Of a stretch of DNA of 64,000 bases, positions 7,906 to 16,550 are shown in pieces. The stretch lies in assembly GCF_009380165.1 (NCBI RefSeq), contig NZ_WHUF01000005.1:509248-573247 (forward strand), given 5' to 3'. The stretch's first letter is position 1. Each line of letters starts with the position of its first letter. The translations under genes and the position numbers were made by a program. Source of the DNA: Rugamonas rivuli (GTDB lineage Bacteria; Pseudomonadota; Gammaproteobacteria; Burkholderiales; Burkholderiaceae_D). The notes under the pieces are model-generated. The model was not told the DNA's origin. It saw only the letters and a program-made list of their open reading frames with translations, and made no database searches.

Positions 7906-8715
7906 ATGGGCAACTCCCGCCCCGCCACGGACTGGCTGCGGCGCGGCCTCCAGGCCGAGGGCGTAGACCTGGTCGAAGCCTTCTTCCAGGGTGCCGCCTA
8001 CGGGCCGCACCGCCACGACAGCTACGCCATCGGCCTGACCATGGCGGGCGTGCAATCGTTCCGCTACCGCTCGTCGATGCGGCACAGCCTTTCCGGGCAG
8101 GCCCTGGTGCTGCATCCGGACGAAGTCCACGACGGCCAGGCCGGCACCGACGCCGGCTTCCACTACCGCATCGCCTATCTGGCGCCGGCCTTGCTGCAAC
8201 AGGTGCTGGGCGGTGCGCCGCTGCCGTTTGTCGATGGCGGCGTGTCGGCCGACGGCAGGCTGGTCAGGGCGGCGCGCGGGCTGCTGTCGAACTTCGACGC
8301 CCCGCCCAGCTCGCTGGAGCGCGACGACGCGCTGGTCGACATCGCCACCGCGCTGCGCCAGGTGGCGGGCCAGCCGGACCTGCCGGGCGGCGACTTCCTC
8401 GCCGCCCAGCGCGCCCGCGAATACATCCACGACGCGCTGCTGTCGCCGCTGACGCTGGAGCAGCTGGCGCAGGCCGGCGGCCGCGACCGCTGGAGCCTGT
8501 CACGCGACTTCCGCCGCTACTTCGGCACCAGTCCGCACCGCTACGTGACGCTGCGCCGCCTGGAGCTGGCGCGCCAATTGATGCTGAACGGCCTGCCGCT
8601 GGCCGACAGCGCCGTCCACGCCGGCTTTGCCGACCAGCCGCACCTGACCCGCCATTTTGTCGCCGCCTACGGCATCGCGCCTGGCCGCTGGCTGCGCCTG
8701 AACCGGCGCCAGTGA
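7906..8715 (+). CDS. AraC family transcriptional regulator
   Basis: Regulator of 269 aa with an AraC-type ligand domain (GPHRHDSYAIGLTMAGVQSF, cupin) and a C-terminal double HTH: LTLEQLAQAGGRDRWSLSRDF, then the second helix pair with ADSAVHAGFADQPHLTRHF. The ATG at 7906 is preferred because AAAGGA lies 6 nt upstream; GTG at 7861 and ATG at 7891 are in-frame alternatives. It is divergent from modA, but homologues often control neighbouring exporters or cupin genes, so a role in molybdate uptake is not implied. Confidence 0.86.
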   Translation: MGNSRPATDWLRRGLQAEGVDLVEAFFQGAAYGPHRHDSYAIGLTMAGVQSFRYRSSMRHSLSGQALVLHPDEVHDGQAGTDAGFHYRIAYLAPALLQQVLGGAPLPFVDGGVSADGRLVRAARGLLSNFDAPPSSLERDDALVDIATALRQVAGQPDLPGGDFLAAQRAREYIHDALLSPLTLEQLAQAGGRDRWSLSRDFRRYFGTSPHRYVTLRRLELARQLMLNGLPLADSAVHAGFADQPHLTRHFVAAYGIAPGRWLRLNRRQ

Positions 8716-8793
8716 CAATCGCAACGCACAAACGTTCAAGACTGCCCGCGCGGAATTGTCCAGAATGACGACTCCCCCTACACCGGAGCCATC

Positions 8794-9174
8794 ATGAATC
8801 TTCCCGTATCTCCCGCCGCCAGCGCCGCCGCGCTGTCCGAGCACTGGTCGCCACGCGTGATCGCCGAACTGGATGACAGCTACATCAAAGTCGCCAAAGT
8901 ACTGGGCTCGCTGGCCTGGCACAGCCATGACGCCGAAGACGAACTGTTCTTCATCCTGAAGGGCCGGCTGCGCATCGAAATGGAAGACGGCGCGGTGGAG
9001 CTGGAAGAAGGCCAGGCCTACGTCGTGCCGAGGGGCGCGCGCCACAACCCGGTCGCGGAGCAGGAATGCCTGATCATGCTGATCGAGAAAAAAGCCACGC
9101 TGCACACCGGTACCACGATGACCGCGAAAACCCGCTCGATCACCGAGCAACTTGGCGACAGCATGCTATCCTAG
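8794..9174 (+). CDS. Cupin domain protein
   Basis: Small single-domain cupin, 126 aa. The two cupin metal motifs are visible: WHSHDAEDELFFILKGRL (motif 1, His-His-Glu) and YVVPRGARHNPVAE (motif 2, His). A metal-bound barrel is therefore likely; whether it is an enzyme or a binding protein cannot be told. A GGAG site lies 6 nt before the ATG. It follows the AraC-type gene by 78 bp on the same strand and may belong to its transcript. Confidence 0.85.
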   Translation: MNLPVSPAASAAALSEHWSPRVIAELDDSYIKVAKVLGSLAWHSHDAEDELFFILKGRLRIEMEDGAVELEEGQAYVVPRGARHNPVAEQECLIMLIEKKATLHTGTTMTAKTRSITEQLGDSMLS

Positions 9175-9204
9175 CAAGATTACAGATGACCACTGCTTCA
9201 ACCA

Positions 9205-9504
9205 ATGATTCAATCAAAAGCCACCCTGCAGACGGGGCAGAAGTTTTCCCGCATCTTGTTGCTGATGACCGCCGCCGTGTTTTTCTGCGCCGCATTCAGC
9301 GCCAGCCAGACCTTCATGCATCAGCGCGTTGGCATCCTGGCGATGGCGACGCTATTTGCCCATATCGGCAGCAACACCACCGCACTGCGCACGCCTGCGC
9401 TAGGCTTTCAGTGGAAGCATATGTCCACCACCCCGCGCGCGCTGCTGCTCGCGGCCGGCATGCTGCTGACACTGTCGACCACCATGAGTTTTTTCGACCT
9501 CTGA
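9205..9504 (+). CDS. Small membrane protein of unknown function
   Basis: Not recognised. The 99-residue product has hydrophobic stretches near residues 18-33 (ILLLMTAAVFFCAAF), 42-55 and 78-92 (ALLLAAGMLLTLSTT), so two to three membrane passes are likely. There is no clear ribosome site, and the ATG is chosen as the first in frame after the cupin stop 30 bp upstream. Codon use matches the neighbours, which supports a real gene. Confidence 0.55.
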   Translation: MIQSKATLQTGQKFSRILLLMTAAVFFCAAFSASQTFMHQRVGILAMATLFAHIGSNTTALRTPALGFQWKHMSTTPRALLLAAGMLLTLSTTMSFFDL

Positions 9505-9524
9505 ATCCCGCAGCGCCGGCCAGG

Positions 9525-9875
9525 CTAGTCGTGCATCAGAATATTGAGCAGCCTGCCGAACGGATCGCGCACGAATAGCCGCCGCACGCCCCAGGGTTCG
9601 CTGGCCGGGCCGTATTCCAGCGGCACGCGCGCGGCGACCAGGCGCCGATGCACCTCATCGAGGTCATCCACCTCGATCGACAGGTCCGGCACCGGCGTAC
9701 CCGATCCGCCTTCGGACGCAAAACTGATCTGCGGCACCATCTCCCCCGCCCCCGCCAGCGTGACGATCCAGCCGTGGTCCATGACCACCGACAGCCCCAG
9801 CACGCCGCTATAAAAGGCCTTGGCCGCCTCGGTGTCGGCCGTGGCGATATTGGTGACGATACGTGTTACCTGCAT
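9525..9875 (-). CDS. VOC family (glyoxalase/bleomycin-resistance fold) protein
   Basis: Vicinal-oxygen-chelate fold, 116 aa, one beta-alpha-beta-beta-beta repeat pair: TEAAKAFYSGVLGLSVVMDHGW, DLSIEVDDLDEVHRRLVA and WGVRRLFVRDPFGRLLNIL. Members are metal-dependent lyases, dioxygenases or antibiotic-binding proteins; the substrate is unknown. Of two nearby ATGs the one at 9875 is chosen since AAGGAG stands 6 nt before it, while it abuts the other at 9881 directly. Confidence 0.85.
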   Translation of the reverse strand: MQVTRIVTNIATADTEAAKAFYSGVLGLSVVMDHGWIVTLAGAGEMVPQISFASEGGSGTPVPDLSIEVDDLDEVHRRLVAARVPLEYGPASEPWGVRRLFVRDPFGRLLNILMHD

Positions 9876-9953
9876 GTGCATCTCCTTTCAACGATGAGCG
9901 GGACGGCCGGGTGTGGTACATTCACGCCTCGATTCTTTCCAGCCGTGCCCAAC

Positions 9954-10463
9954 ATGTCCTCCCTGAAGTACCTCAGCGCCTATTCCGAGCAAACCCAGCA
10001 GCAAGTATCGCAACTCCTGTCCCAGAACCGCCTGGGTGAAGTGCTGCTCAAGCGCTACAGCAAGGCGCACGACGTGCGTACCGACAAGGCACTTTACCAG
10101 TACGTGCAAGATTTGAAAAATGAACATTTGCGCAACGCCGAACCGATCAACAAGGTCGAGTACGACAGCAAGATCCACGTGATCAACCACGCGCTGGGCT
10201 TGCACACCTCGATCTCGCGCGTGCAGGGCGGCAAGCTCAAGGCCAAGCACGAGATCCGCGTGGCCACGATGTTCAAGGAAGTGCCGCAGGAATTCCTCAC
10301 CATGATCGCGGTCCACGAGCTGGCCCACGTGAAGGAAAAGCAGCACGACAAGGCCTTCTACAAGCTGTGCACCTACATGGAGCCGAACTACCACCAGTAC
10401 GAGTTCGACCTGCGCCTGTACCTGACGCATCTGGACAGCAGCGGCACCAAGCTGTGGAGCTGA
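9954..10463 (+). CDS. YgjP-like zinc metallopeptidase domain protein
   Basis: Cytosolic 169-residue protein with the YgjP/DUF45 metallopeptidase core: VHELAHVKEKQHDKAFY carries the HExxH zinc motif and the third histidine of the family. Homologues are found as small stand-alone proteins of unproven substrate, some linked to restriction or DNA repair genes, which is not the case here. No good ribosome site; a GTG three codons upstream (9945) is an alternative start. It converges on the binding-protein gene with a 1-bp gap. Confidence 0.82.
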   Translation: MSSLKYLSAYSEQTQQQVSQLLSQNRLGEVLLKRYSKAHDVRTDKALYQYVQDLKNEHLRNAEPINKVEYDSKIHVINHALGLHTSISRVQGGKLKAKHEIRVATMFKEVPQEFLTMIAVHELAHVKEKQHDKAFYKLCTYMEPNYHQYEFDLRLYLTHLDSSGTKLWS

Positions 10464-10464
10464 T

Positions 10465-11259
10465 TCACGGTCCCTTGCGGTACTGCCCCACCCAGTCACG
10501 CAGGCCGTAGGGCTTGAGGATGCGCTCCAGCTGCCCGGACTCGTGCAGCCGGGCGATGCCCTCGTCGAATTCCCTGGCCAGCGTTTTCGATTCCGCCAGC
10601 GCCGGCGACAAGGCGAAATACGAATAGCTCACCGGCGCGCAGCCCGCCTGCCGCAGCCGCACATCGGCATGTTTGGCCATGATGTAGCTGACCAGGTTTT
10701 CATCTTCAATAAAACTGTCCAGCCGGCCCAGCATCAGCTTGCGCGCCAGCCGGTAGCCCAGATCCTCACCGTAATTGACTTCGAACGCCGCCAACCCTTG
10801 CGCGACGGCCTGGTCGATCTCCTTGCCGTAGGTGTAGCCCTGGACGATGCCCACGCGCTGCCCGGCCAGCGAGGCGGCGTGCTTGTACTGCCAGCGGCTG
10901 TCCGGCGCCGTGTAGAAGCAGTAGCGGTTGCGCGAGATGGGCGTGGACGGGAAAATGAAATCCGGGGCCTCGTCCTTGTAGGTGGGCGACGTGGCGCTGT
11001 AGCGGCCCGCGCGCACGGCCACCAGGGCGCGGGCATAGTTGAGATTTTCGTAGCGGACCGGCCGGCCCAGCGGCTTGAAGATGGCCCGCAGGATGTCGAT
11101 GGTGAATCCTTCCTGCGCCGTACCGGCCTTGCAGCTGAACGGACACCAGAAGTCCGGAGCCACCACGGTGATGGCGTCCGCCGCCGCTGCCGGCTGCGCC
11201 ACAAAGGCGGCCGCCAGCACGGCGAGCAGCATGCGGCGGGATGACGTCCCGCCCGTCAT
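10465..11259 (-). CDS. Periplasmic amino-acid-type substrate-binding protein
   Basis: Extracytoplasmic solute-binding protein family 3, 264 aa. A signal peptide covers about residues 1-27 (RRMLLAVLAAAFVAQPAAAA), and the mature part starts AITVVAPDFWCPFSCK and includes GFTIDILRAIF, YARALVAVRAGRY and LAGQRVGIVQGYTYG. No permease or ATPase gene is adjacent, so it may be an orphan receptor or sensor. It starts 2 bp after the LOG-family gene stop, as the third gene of a TPR-LOG-SBP operon. Confidence 0.85.
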   Translation of the reverse strand: MTGGTSSRRMLLAVLAAAFVAQPAAAADAITVVAPDFWCPFSCKAGTAQEGFTIDILRAIFKPLGRPVRYENLNYARALVAVRAGRYSATSPTYKDEAPDFIFPSTPISRNRYCFYTAPDSRWQYKHAASLAGQRVGIVQGYTYGKEIDQAVAQGLAAFEVNYGEDLGYRLARKLMLGRLDSFIEDENLVSYIMAKHADVRLRQAGCAPVSYSYFALSPALAESKTLAREFDEGIARLHESGQLERILKPYGLRDWVGQYRKGP

Positions 11260-11261
11260 GC

Positions 11262-11798
11262 CTAGGCCTTCAATAGTTGCAACAGCGCCTGCGGTTCGGA
11301 TGCGGACATCATCAGCGCCGCGTGCTGCGGACGGATGAAGCCCTGCGCGCTGGCGTGCTGGATGAAGCCGTTCAGGCCGTCATAGAAGCCGTCCACGTTC
11401 AGCAGGCCGATAGGCTTGGCGTGGATGCCCAGCTGCGACCACGTCAGCATCTCGAACAATTCTTCCAGCGTGCCCATGCCGCCCGGCATGGCGATAAAGC
11501 CGTCGGCCAGGCTGGCCATCATGGCCTTGCGCTCATGCATGTCCTTGACGATGAACTGGCGCGTCAGGCCGGTGTGGCCCACTTCGCGCTCGACCAGCGC
11601 GGTCGGGATCACGCCCGTCACATCGCCGCCCAGGCGCAGCACTTCATCGGCGATGGTGCCCATCAGGCCCACATTGCCGCCGCCGTAGACCAGCGACAGA
11701 TTACTTTCCACCAGGGCGCGGCCCAAGGCGCGGGCCGCCTCGGCATACACAGGGCTGACGCCGGCATTGGCGCCGCAATATACGCAAATCGCTTTCAC
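11262..11798 (-). CDS. LOG family protein (cytokinin riboside 5'-monophosphate phosphoribohydrolase-like)
   Basis: Rossmann-fold protein of the LOG/TIGR00730 family, 178 aa, which cleaves nucleoside 5'-monophosphates to base and ribose phosphate. The family marks are VYCGANAG near the start, LVYGGGNVGLMG and the catalytic PGGMGTLEELFEMLTW. The start is GTG at 11798, which overlaps the TAG stop of the TPR gene by one base and has AGAGGA 9 nt upstream; the longer frame upstream is not homologous. Biological role in bacteria is debated. Confidence 0.92.
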   Translation of the reverse strand: MKAICVYCGANAGVSPVYAEAARALGRALVESNLSLVYGGGNVGLMGTIADEVLRLGGDVTGVIPTALVEREVGHTGLTRQFIVKDMHERKAMMASLADGFIAMPGGMGTLEELFEMLTWSQLGIHAKPIGLLNVDGFYDGLNGFIQHASAQGFIRPQHAALMMSASEPQALLQLLKA

Positions 11799-12580
11799 TA
11801 CTGTTTTTCCTCTTCCAATTCTCGTTTCGCCGCATCCGTATCCAGGCGCTCGGTCGCGTCGTGGATGGTGCAGCGGGCGGCCGCTTCGCACAGGCCGATG
11901 GCGACGGCCTGCTTCTTCTTACCTTCCAACATCATCATCGCGCGCGCATAACGGACGCGGGCAATCGCCGAATCCGGCGTCAGCGCCAGCGCGGTTTCAA
12001 ACTGTTTATAACATTCTTCTTTTTTCACGCCGTAGGTCAGGTTGCCGATCATGGCGCCTACCTTGTCGAGGATCTCGGCGTGGTAGACGCCCAGCGCGAT
12101 ATGCGCGTCGGCGCGCTGCGGCGCCAGGCGGATCGCCGTATCGAGGCTGTTGCGCACCTTGGCGCCCAGGCCCTGCGCCAGCGCCTTGACCACCGAAATG
12201 CCCTGCGAATACTGGCCCAGCGCGTAGGCGTGCCAGTAGTAGCCGGATGGATTGTTCGGCTGCTCCAGCTGCTGCCGCTCGCAGCGCTCGGCCACGCATT
12301 CGAAGGTGGCCAGCTTTTTCTGCGGACTGCGTTCCAGGTAATGGGCGTAGATGCAGATGGCCTTGTGCGCCACCGAGTAGCCGTTCACGCCCACATCCAG
12401 GCCCAGCCGCGCGGCCCGCTCGAACTCGCCGGCATGGAAGGCGATCCACGCCTGCACCAGCAGCGGGTTGGTGGGGAACGGTTCCCGGTCGCCGCTGTGC
12501 AGCAGCGGCCAGGCGGCCTCCAGGCTGGCTGCCGTGTACTGATACGCGGGATCAGGATACGGGAAGGGGTTCCACGCCAT
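11798..12580 (-). CDS. TPR-like repeat protein
   Basis: Soluble 260-residue helical protein with tetratricopeptide-like repeats, e.g. NPLLVQAWIAFHAGEFERAA, SGYYWHAYALGQYSQG, DAHIALGVYHAEILDKV and a last repeat with CYKQFETALALTPDS. No signal peptide or catalytic motif is seen. A TPR fold implies protein-protein contact. First gene of the operon with the LOG protein and the binding protein. Confidence 0.75.
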   Translation of the reverse strand: MAWNPFPYPDPAYQYTAASLEAAWPLLHSGDREPFPTNPLLVQAWIAFHAGEFERAARLGLDVGVNGYSVAHKAICIYAHYLERSPQKKLATFECVAERCERQQLEQPNNPSGYYWHAYALGQYSQGISVVKALAQGLGAKVRNSLDTAIRLAPQRADAHIALGVYHAEILDKVGAMIGNLTYGVKKEECYKQFETALALTPDSAIARVRYARAMMMLEGKKKQAVAIGLCEAAARCTIHDATERLDTDAAKRELEEEKQ

Positions 12581-12596
12581 TGCAGTCTCCGTCAGC

Positions 12597-13262
12597 TTAC
12601 TTGAGCTTCTTCAGATATTCTTCGGACAGTTTCTGGAACAGCAAACTGGTTTCGTTGCGCAGATACGGGCCGATCTGCGACAGCACCTGGTAGCAGCCGC
12701 GCGCCAGCGCATCGGCCATGGACTGCTGCTCGCTGTACTTGCGGGGATTGCGCACGTATTCGTAGGACAGCCAATACGTCGCCACCACCACCATATTCGT
12801 GGCCATGGCGTCGATGGCGGTGTCGGAGGCTTCCAGCGATTTTTCGCTGCGCAAGTCTTCGCACAACTGCTTGGCCACCTTGATCTTGTGCGCCAGGATT
12901 TGCTTGAAGTGCAGCTCCAGCTTGCGGTTGCGCGACAGCAGGTCGTTCAGGTCGCGGTAGAAGAAGCGGTAGCGCCAGATCAGTTCGAACATCAGGTGCA
13001 GGTACAGCCACACGTCCTCGATGTTGGAGCGGCGGCCGTTGGGCACGGTCAGGATGCGCTCGATCTCGGCTTCGAACTGGACGAAGATCGAGTTGACGAT
13101 GTCGTCCTTGTTACGGAAATGGTAGTACAGATTCCCCGGCGAGATATTCATCTCTTCGGCGATCACCGTGGTGGTGATATTGGGTTCGCCGAATTCGTTA
13201 AACAAGCGCAGCGACAGTTCGAGTATGCGTTCGCGGGTACGGCGGGGTGCTTTTTGTAGCAT
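12597..13262 (-). CDS. TetR/AcrR family transcriptional regulator
   Basis: Dimeric repressor-type protein, 221 aa. The N-terminal HTH is typical: RRTRERILELSLRLFNEFG, then TTTVIAEEMNISPGNLYYHF and RNKDDIVNSIF. The C-terminal ligand domain is aromatic-rich (ELIWRYRFFYRDLNDLLSRN), seen in regulators of fatty-acid or PHA metabolism. The ATG at 13262 is chosen because the HTH starts right behind it. It lies 16 bp upstream of the TPR operon on the same strand and 132 bp from the phasin gene at 13395. Confidence 0.88.
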   Translation of the reverse strand: MLQKAPRRTRERILELSLRLFNEFGEPNITTTVIAEEMNISPGNLYYHFRNKDDIVNSIFVQFEAEIERILTVPNGRRSNIEDVWLYLHLMFELIWRYRFFYRDLNDLLSRNRKLELHFKQILAHKIKVAKQLCEDLRSEKSLEASDTAIDAMATNMVVVATYWLSYEYVRNPRKYSEQQSMADALARGCYQVLSQIGPYLRNETSLLFQKLSEEYLKKLK

Positions 13263-13394
13263 AGCAAGGAAACCTCTGTTTATTCTCCTGCAAGCATAAC
13301 ACCGATGAGTCGATCTTAGAAACATCCGTGCGTGCTTTTACGCGCACATGCCGGCCAGATGCCGCAAGATGCGGCTAAGCGGGCCCAACTGCGG

Positions 13395-13805
13395 CTATTT
13401 CGCGGCGGTTTTGGCCCGCGCGCGGGTTGCAGGCTTGGCGGCCGGCTTGGCTGCGGGCTTGGCCTTGGCCTTGGCGGCGGCCGGCTTTTTGGCCGCAGGC
13501 TTGGCCGCTGCCTTCGCCACGGCCGGTTTTTTGACGGCCGCCGGCTTGCCGGTCAGCGCAGCCACCTGCCCGGTCAGCTCGTCGATGCGCCGGTTCAGCG
13601 CCGCGACTTCCTCGGCGGTGGGTACGCCGATCGAGCTCAGCGCGCGCAGCACGCGCTCCTCGAACAACTGCATCGAAAAGAACTTGCCCTCCTCTTCCTG
13701 CGCCTTGGCGAAGGCGCTCAGGCCGGCCTGCCAGATCTCCTGCGACGACATGCGCACCACCTCGGCGGTTTGCTGATCGCCGTTCTGCTTCAACTTCTTT
13801 GCCAT
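13395..13805 (-). CDS. PHA granule-associated phasin with Lys/Ala/Pro-rich tail
   Basis: 136-residue protein with a phasin domain (SSQEIWQAGLSAFAKAQEEE, then a leucine-zipper-like VAALNRRIDELTGQVAALTG) and a C-terminal tail of about 50 residues made of AAKPAAK-type repeats. That is the PhaF/PhaI layout, where the helix sits on the polyhydroxyalkanoate granule and the histone-H1-like tail binds DNA non-specifically, tethering granules to the nucleoid. ATG at 13805 has TAGGGAT 8 nt upstream. Upstream lie two strong inverted repeats. Confidence 0.88.
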   Translation of the reverse strand: MAKKLKQNGDQQTAEVVRMSSQEIWQAGLSAFAKAQEEEGKFFSMQLFEERVLRALSSIGVPTAEEVAALNRRIDELTGQVAALTGKPAAVKKPAVAKAAAKPAAKKPAAAKAKAKPAAKPAAKPATRARAKTAAK

Positions 13806-13824
13806 GTGACTATCCCTAGATTGC

Positions 13825-13870
13825 TTTGCCAATATTTTATTGTAGTTGGCAAAACTAGAGAACGTTTTCT
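13825..13870. promoter_or_regulatory. Two palindromes upstream of the phasin gene
   Basis: TTTGCCAA (13825-13832) / TTGGCAAA (13846-13853) is a perfect 8-bp inverted repeat with a 13-nt A/T-rich spacer. Next to it TAGAGAACGTTTTCTA (13855-13870) is a near-perfect palindrome (7 of 8 pairs) centred on ACGT. Both are 20-65 bp upstream of the phasin ATG, where a repressor would act. The second has the AA.CG.TT core common in LacI/GalR operators. Confidence 0.5.
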
Positions 13871-13874
13871 AATG

Positions 13875-14513
13875 CTAGGTCTCCAATTTCACGGTCGGCC
13901 TGGTGTTGGGGAAGATCTGTTCGACCGCCGGCTCGCCGGGGCCGGGCTTCTGCATGGCATAGGCATTGACCGGCTGCGAGCGGTTGACCCACAGCGTGTA
14001 GTACAGGTGGTCGGCGCGCGGGTCATCGGTGTTCGGATGGATCAGGATGGTCAGGCCCAGGCTGTTCAACTGCAGCCACGGCACGATCACATGCAGCTGC
14101 TCGTTGCTGAAACCGAAGTAGAACGACGGCGTCACATGCGGGCCGCGCGGCGCCAGGTTCCAGTTGCCCAGTTCGATGACGAAGCGCTCCGCCGCCCACT
14201 TGTGCAGCAGCGCCGCCTTGTGGAAGTTGTCCTCGTCAAAATAGATGTGGGCGTGGTAGCTCTTGATGTCGGTGTAGGGCCGCGGCTTGGTCGGCAGCAC
14301 CTGCTCGCCCGGCCGCACGCTGGCGGGACGCGTGGTGGCTTCCTTCCAGGTGTCGTAGCCCCAGGGGCTCTTGCCGTCGGCCGCCAGCGCGCTGCCGGCC
14401 ACGCCGGAAGCGGCAAACGCCGCCATCAGGCCGCCGCCGCGCAGCACGCTGCGCCGGCGCGGCGACAACAAATCGGCCCAGTGCTGGTCTTCGTGTGGAT
14501 GCAATTCGCTCAT
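13875..14513 (-). CDS. Tat-exported DOPA 4,5-dioxygenase-like protein
   Basis: 212-residue protein with a twin-arginine signal (SPRRRSVLRGGGLMAAFAAS, about residues 17-36), then a DOPA 4,5-dioxygenase-family domain: KSYHAHIYFDED, LGNWNLAPRGPHVTPSFYFG and a final LHVIVPWLQLNSLGLTILIH. The conserved His of YHAHIYF and the GPH motif are present. DOPA dioxygenase-like proteins of bacteria usually are cytosolic; export through Tat suggests a cofactor-loaded, folded periplasmic protein. The true substrate is unknown. AAGGAG precedes the ATG. Confidence 0.8.
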   Translation of the reverse strand: MSELHPHEDQHWADLLSPRRRSVLRGGGLMAAFAASGVAGSALAADGKSPWGYDTWKEATTRPASVRPGEQVLPTKPRPYTDIKSYHAHIYFDEDNFHKAALLHKWAAERFVIELGNWNLAPRGPHVTPSFYFGFSNEQLHVIVPWLQLNSLGLTILIHPNTDDPRADHLYYTLWVNRSQPVNAYAMQKPGPGEPAVEQIFPNTRPTVKLET

Positions 14514-14588
14514 GCAGTTTCTCCTTTGCGCCTCAGCGTAAGGGGAAAGCGGCGGCGGAAGGTATCGTTTCGCGCTAGCTTATGCGTT

Positions 14589-16469
14589 TTAGTTTGAAGG
14601 CCCGATGTATTTGTCGAGGAACTCCAGCAAGGTGTTGTAGTAGATGACCTCGTTGCGCACATAGTGGAGGCCGTGTCCCTCTTCCTCGAAAGCCAGCCAC
14701 TGCACTTTTTTCTGCTGCGCCTCCAATGCCTTCTTCATCTTTTGGCCGTGCGCAATCGGCACCCTGACATCGTCCTCGCCATGCATGATCAAGACCGGCG
14801 CCTTGATGCGGTCGGCATGCTTGAGCGGCGAGACGTCGTCGAAGCGCACCTTGTTCGATCGCGCATCGCCGATATGCGCCAGCATCATCTCCCGCATCAC
14901 CTTGCTGCCGGTGCGGTCCGAGCTGTCATGAAACATGAACTCGATATCGGAGACGCCGGCGAAGCTGACGCCGCATTGATACAGGTCCGGCGTCTTCACC
15001 AGCCCCCACAGCGCCGCGTAGCCGCCATAGCTGGCGCCGGCGATGCAGATGCGCTTGGGGTCGGCGATACCCTGCTTGATCAGATACTCGACGCCGGCGC
15101 TGATATCGTCCTGCATGGCCAGGCCCCATTGTCCGAATCCCGCTTCCTGGAAGCGCCGGCCAAAACCGCTGGAGCCGCGGAACTGCGGCTGGAACACCGC
15201 ATAGCCATGCGCCGCCAGGATTTGCACCTCAGCGTTCCATCCCCAGTAGTCGCGGGCCGTGGGGCCGCCGTGGATCAGCACCACCAGCGGCACGGCGCCC
15301 TTCTTGCCTGCGGGCCGGGTCAGGAAGGCCGGAATGTTCAAGCCGTCCGCAGCGGCGTAGGTCAGGGTTTCCATCGGCCGCATGTCGGCGCCGGCCAGCT
15401 TGGGCTTGGCGACGGCGACCAGGCGCATCATCCCGGTCGCCATGTCCACCAGATACCATGAACCCGGATCGATATCGCTGCTCGAATGCACCAGCACCAT
15501 GCCCTTGGGGTTGCCGGTGATCTGGTTGTAGCGCTGCGGCAGCGCCTTGTCGATGGCCAACTGCACCGCATGCCAGGCCGGATTGAACCAGACTTGCTGC
15601 GGCATCATGCCGCGCGTCGTCACCTGCTCGAACGACGTCTGGTCGATGCCGTTGACGTCGAGGATGTCCTGTGTCGGATGGCCCGCCATCAGCTCGCCGA
15701 GCGCGCGGTTCTTCGTGTCGTAGGCATAAATGGCATAGGTGTCGCGGCCGGAACGCGACGACACCACCAGCGTGTCGGCTTCGTCCGGCACATACATCGG
15801 CATCCAGTAATCGTCGGTGACGGCAAACTCGGCCAGCTTTTCCCACTCGGCGCCGGCCGAACGCTTGTACCAGTTGGAGACCTTGGAGACATCCTTCCAG
15901 AAGGCCGAGTTCACCAGCGTGACAGCCCGCAGTTCGCCGCGCTTGTCGAAGGCCCACTTGATGGCCTTGCCGCGAGGGTAGCTGAATTTCTTCATGGCGC
16001 CGGTGCGGGCGTTGACCAGTCCGACGTCGCCATCCTCCTGGTCGGTGTACACCAGCAGGTTCGGCGACAGCGCGTTGCCGCGCTCGGCATTGCCGATGAC
16101 GGCTTCGCCGAGGTCGGCGACCTTCTTGCCGTCCAACTGGATGGACTCGGCTTCGATGCCGTAGTCCACCGCGAGCACCTCGTTGTCGACCCAGCTCACG
16201 GCGCGCGGCGCTTTGTGGAAGATCCAATAGCCCTCCATGACGCGCTTGCCTTCGGACAGCAGGCGCGGCGTCAAGGTCTCGGTGTCGTAGAGGATCAGGC
16301 TGGTGTTGGTGCCGTTGTAGCCGATGCCGACGATGTGCTTGCCATCGGGCGACAGGGTCAGCGCCTGCGTGCCCAGGGGATTGACGGCCTGGTCGATGGT
16401 CAACGGCTCGCCCGATGCATCGCCCGGGATGAGCACCAATGCCAATATGACCGCCCACAACTCCTTCAT
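14589..16469 (-). CDS. S9 family (prolyl oligopeptidase-type) serine peptidase
   Basis: Secreted peptidase of 626 aa. A signal peptide covers about residues 1-20 (KELWAVILALVLIPGDASG). The middle part is a beta-propeller-like region and the C-terminal third an alpha/beta hydrolase: Ser480 in AGASYGGYAALWG, an Asp in HGEDDVRVP (about 566) and His599 in EEEGHGLHY form the triad. Such enzymes cleave short peptides after proline or acyl-amino acids in the periplasm. The ATG at 16469 has GAGG upstream. Confidence 0.9.
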   Translation of the reverse strand: MKELWAVILALVLIPGDASGEPLTIDQAVNPLGTQALTLSPDGKHIVGIGYNGTNTSLILYDTETLTPRLLSEGKRVMEGYWIFHKAPRAVSWVDNEVLAVDYGIEAESIQLDGKKVADLGEAVIGNAERGNALSPNLLVYTDQEDGDVGLVNARTGAMKKFSYPRGKAIKWAFDKRGELRAVTLVNSAFWKDVSKVSNWYKRSAGAEWEKLAEFAVTDDYWMPMYVPDEADTLVVSSRSGRDTYAIYAYDTKNRALGELMAGHPTQDILDVNGIDQTSFEQVTTRGMMPQQVWFNPAWHAVQLAIDKALPQRYNQITGNPKGMVLVHSSSDIDPGSWYLVDMATGMMRLVAVAKPKLAGADMRPMETLTYAAADGLNIPAFLTRPAGKKGAVPLVVLIHGGPTARDYWGWNAEVQILAAHGYAVFQPQFRGSSGFGRRFQEAGFGQWGLAMQDDISAGVEYLIKQGIADPKRICIAGASYGGYAALWGLVKTPDLYQCGVSFAGVSDIEFMFHDSSDRTGSKVMREMMLAHIGDARSNKVRFDDVSPLKHADRIKAPVLIMHGEDDVRVPIAHGQKMKKALEAQQKKVQWLAFEEEGHGLHYVRNEVIYYNTLLEFLDKYIGPSN

Positions 16470-16550
16470 CCGCGCCTCGCACAATGTTATCAATCCAGCA
16501 TTGTGGCAGAAAAAGTATTCAGGGCAATTAATTTTATTCGAGAGCAGCAG

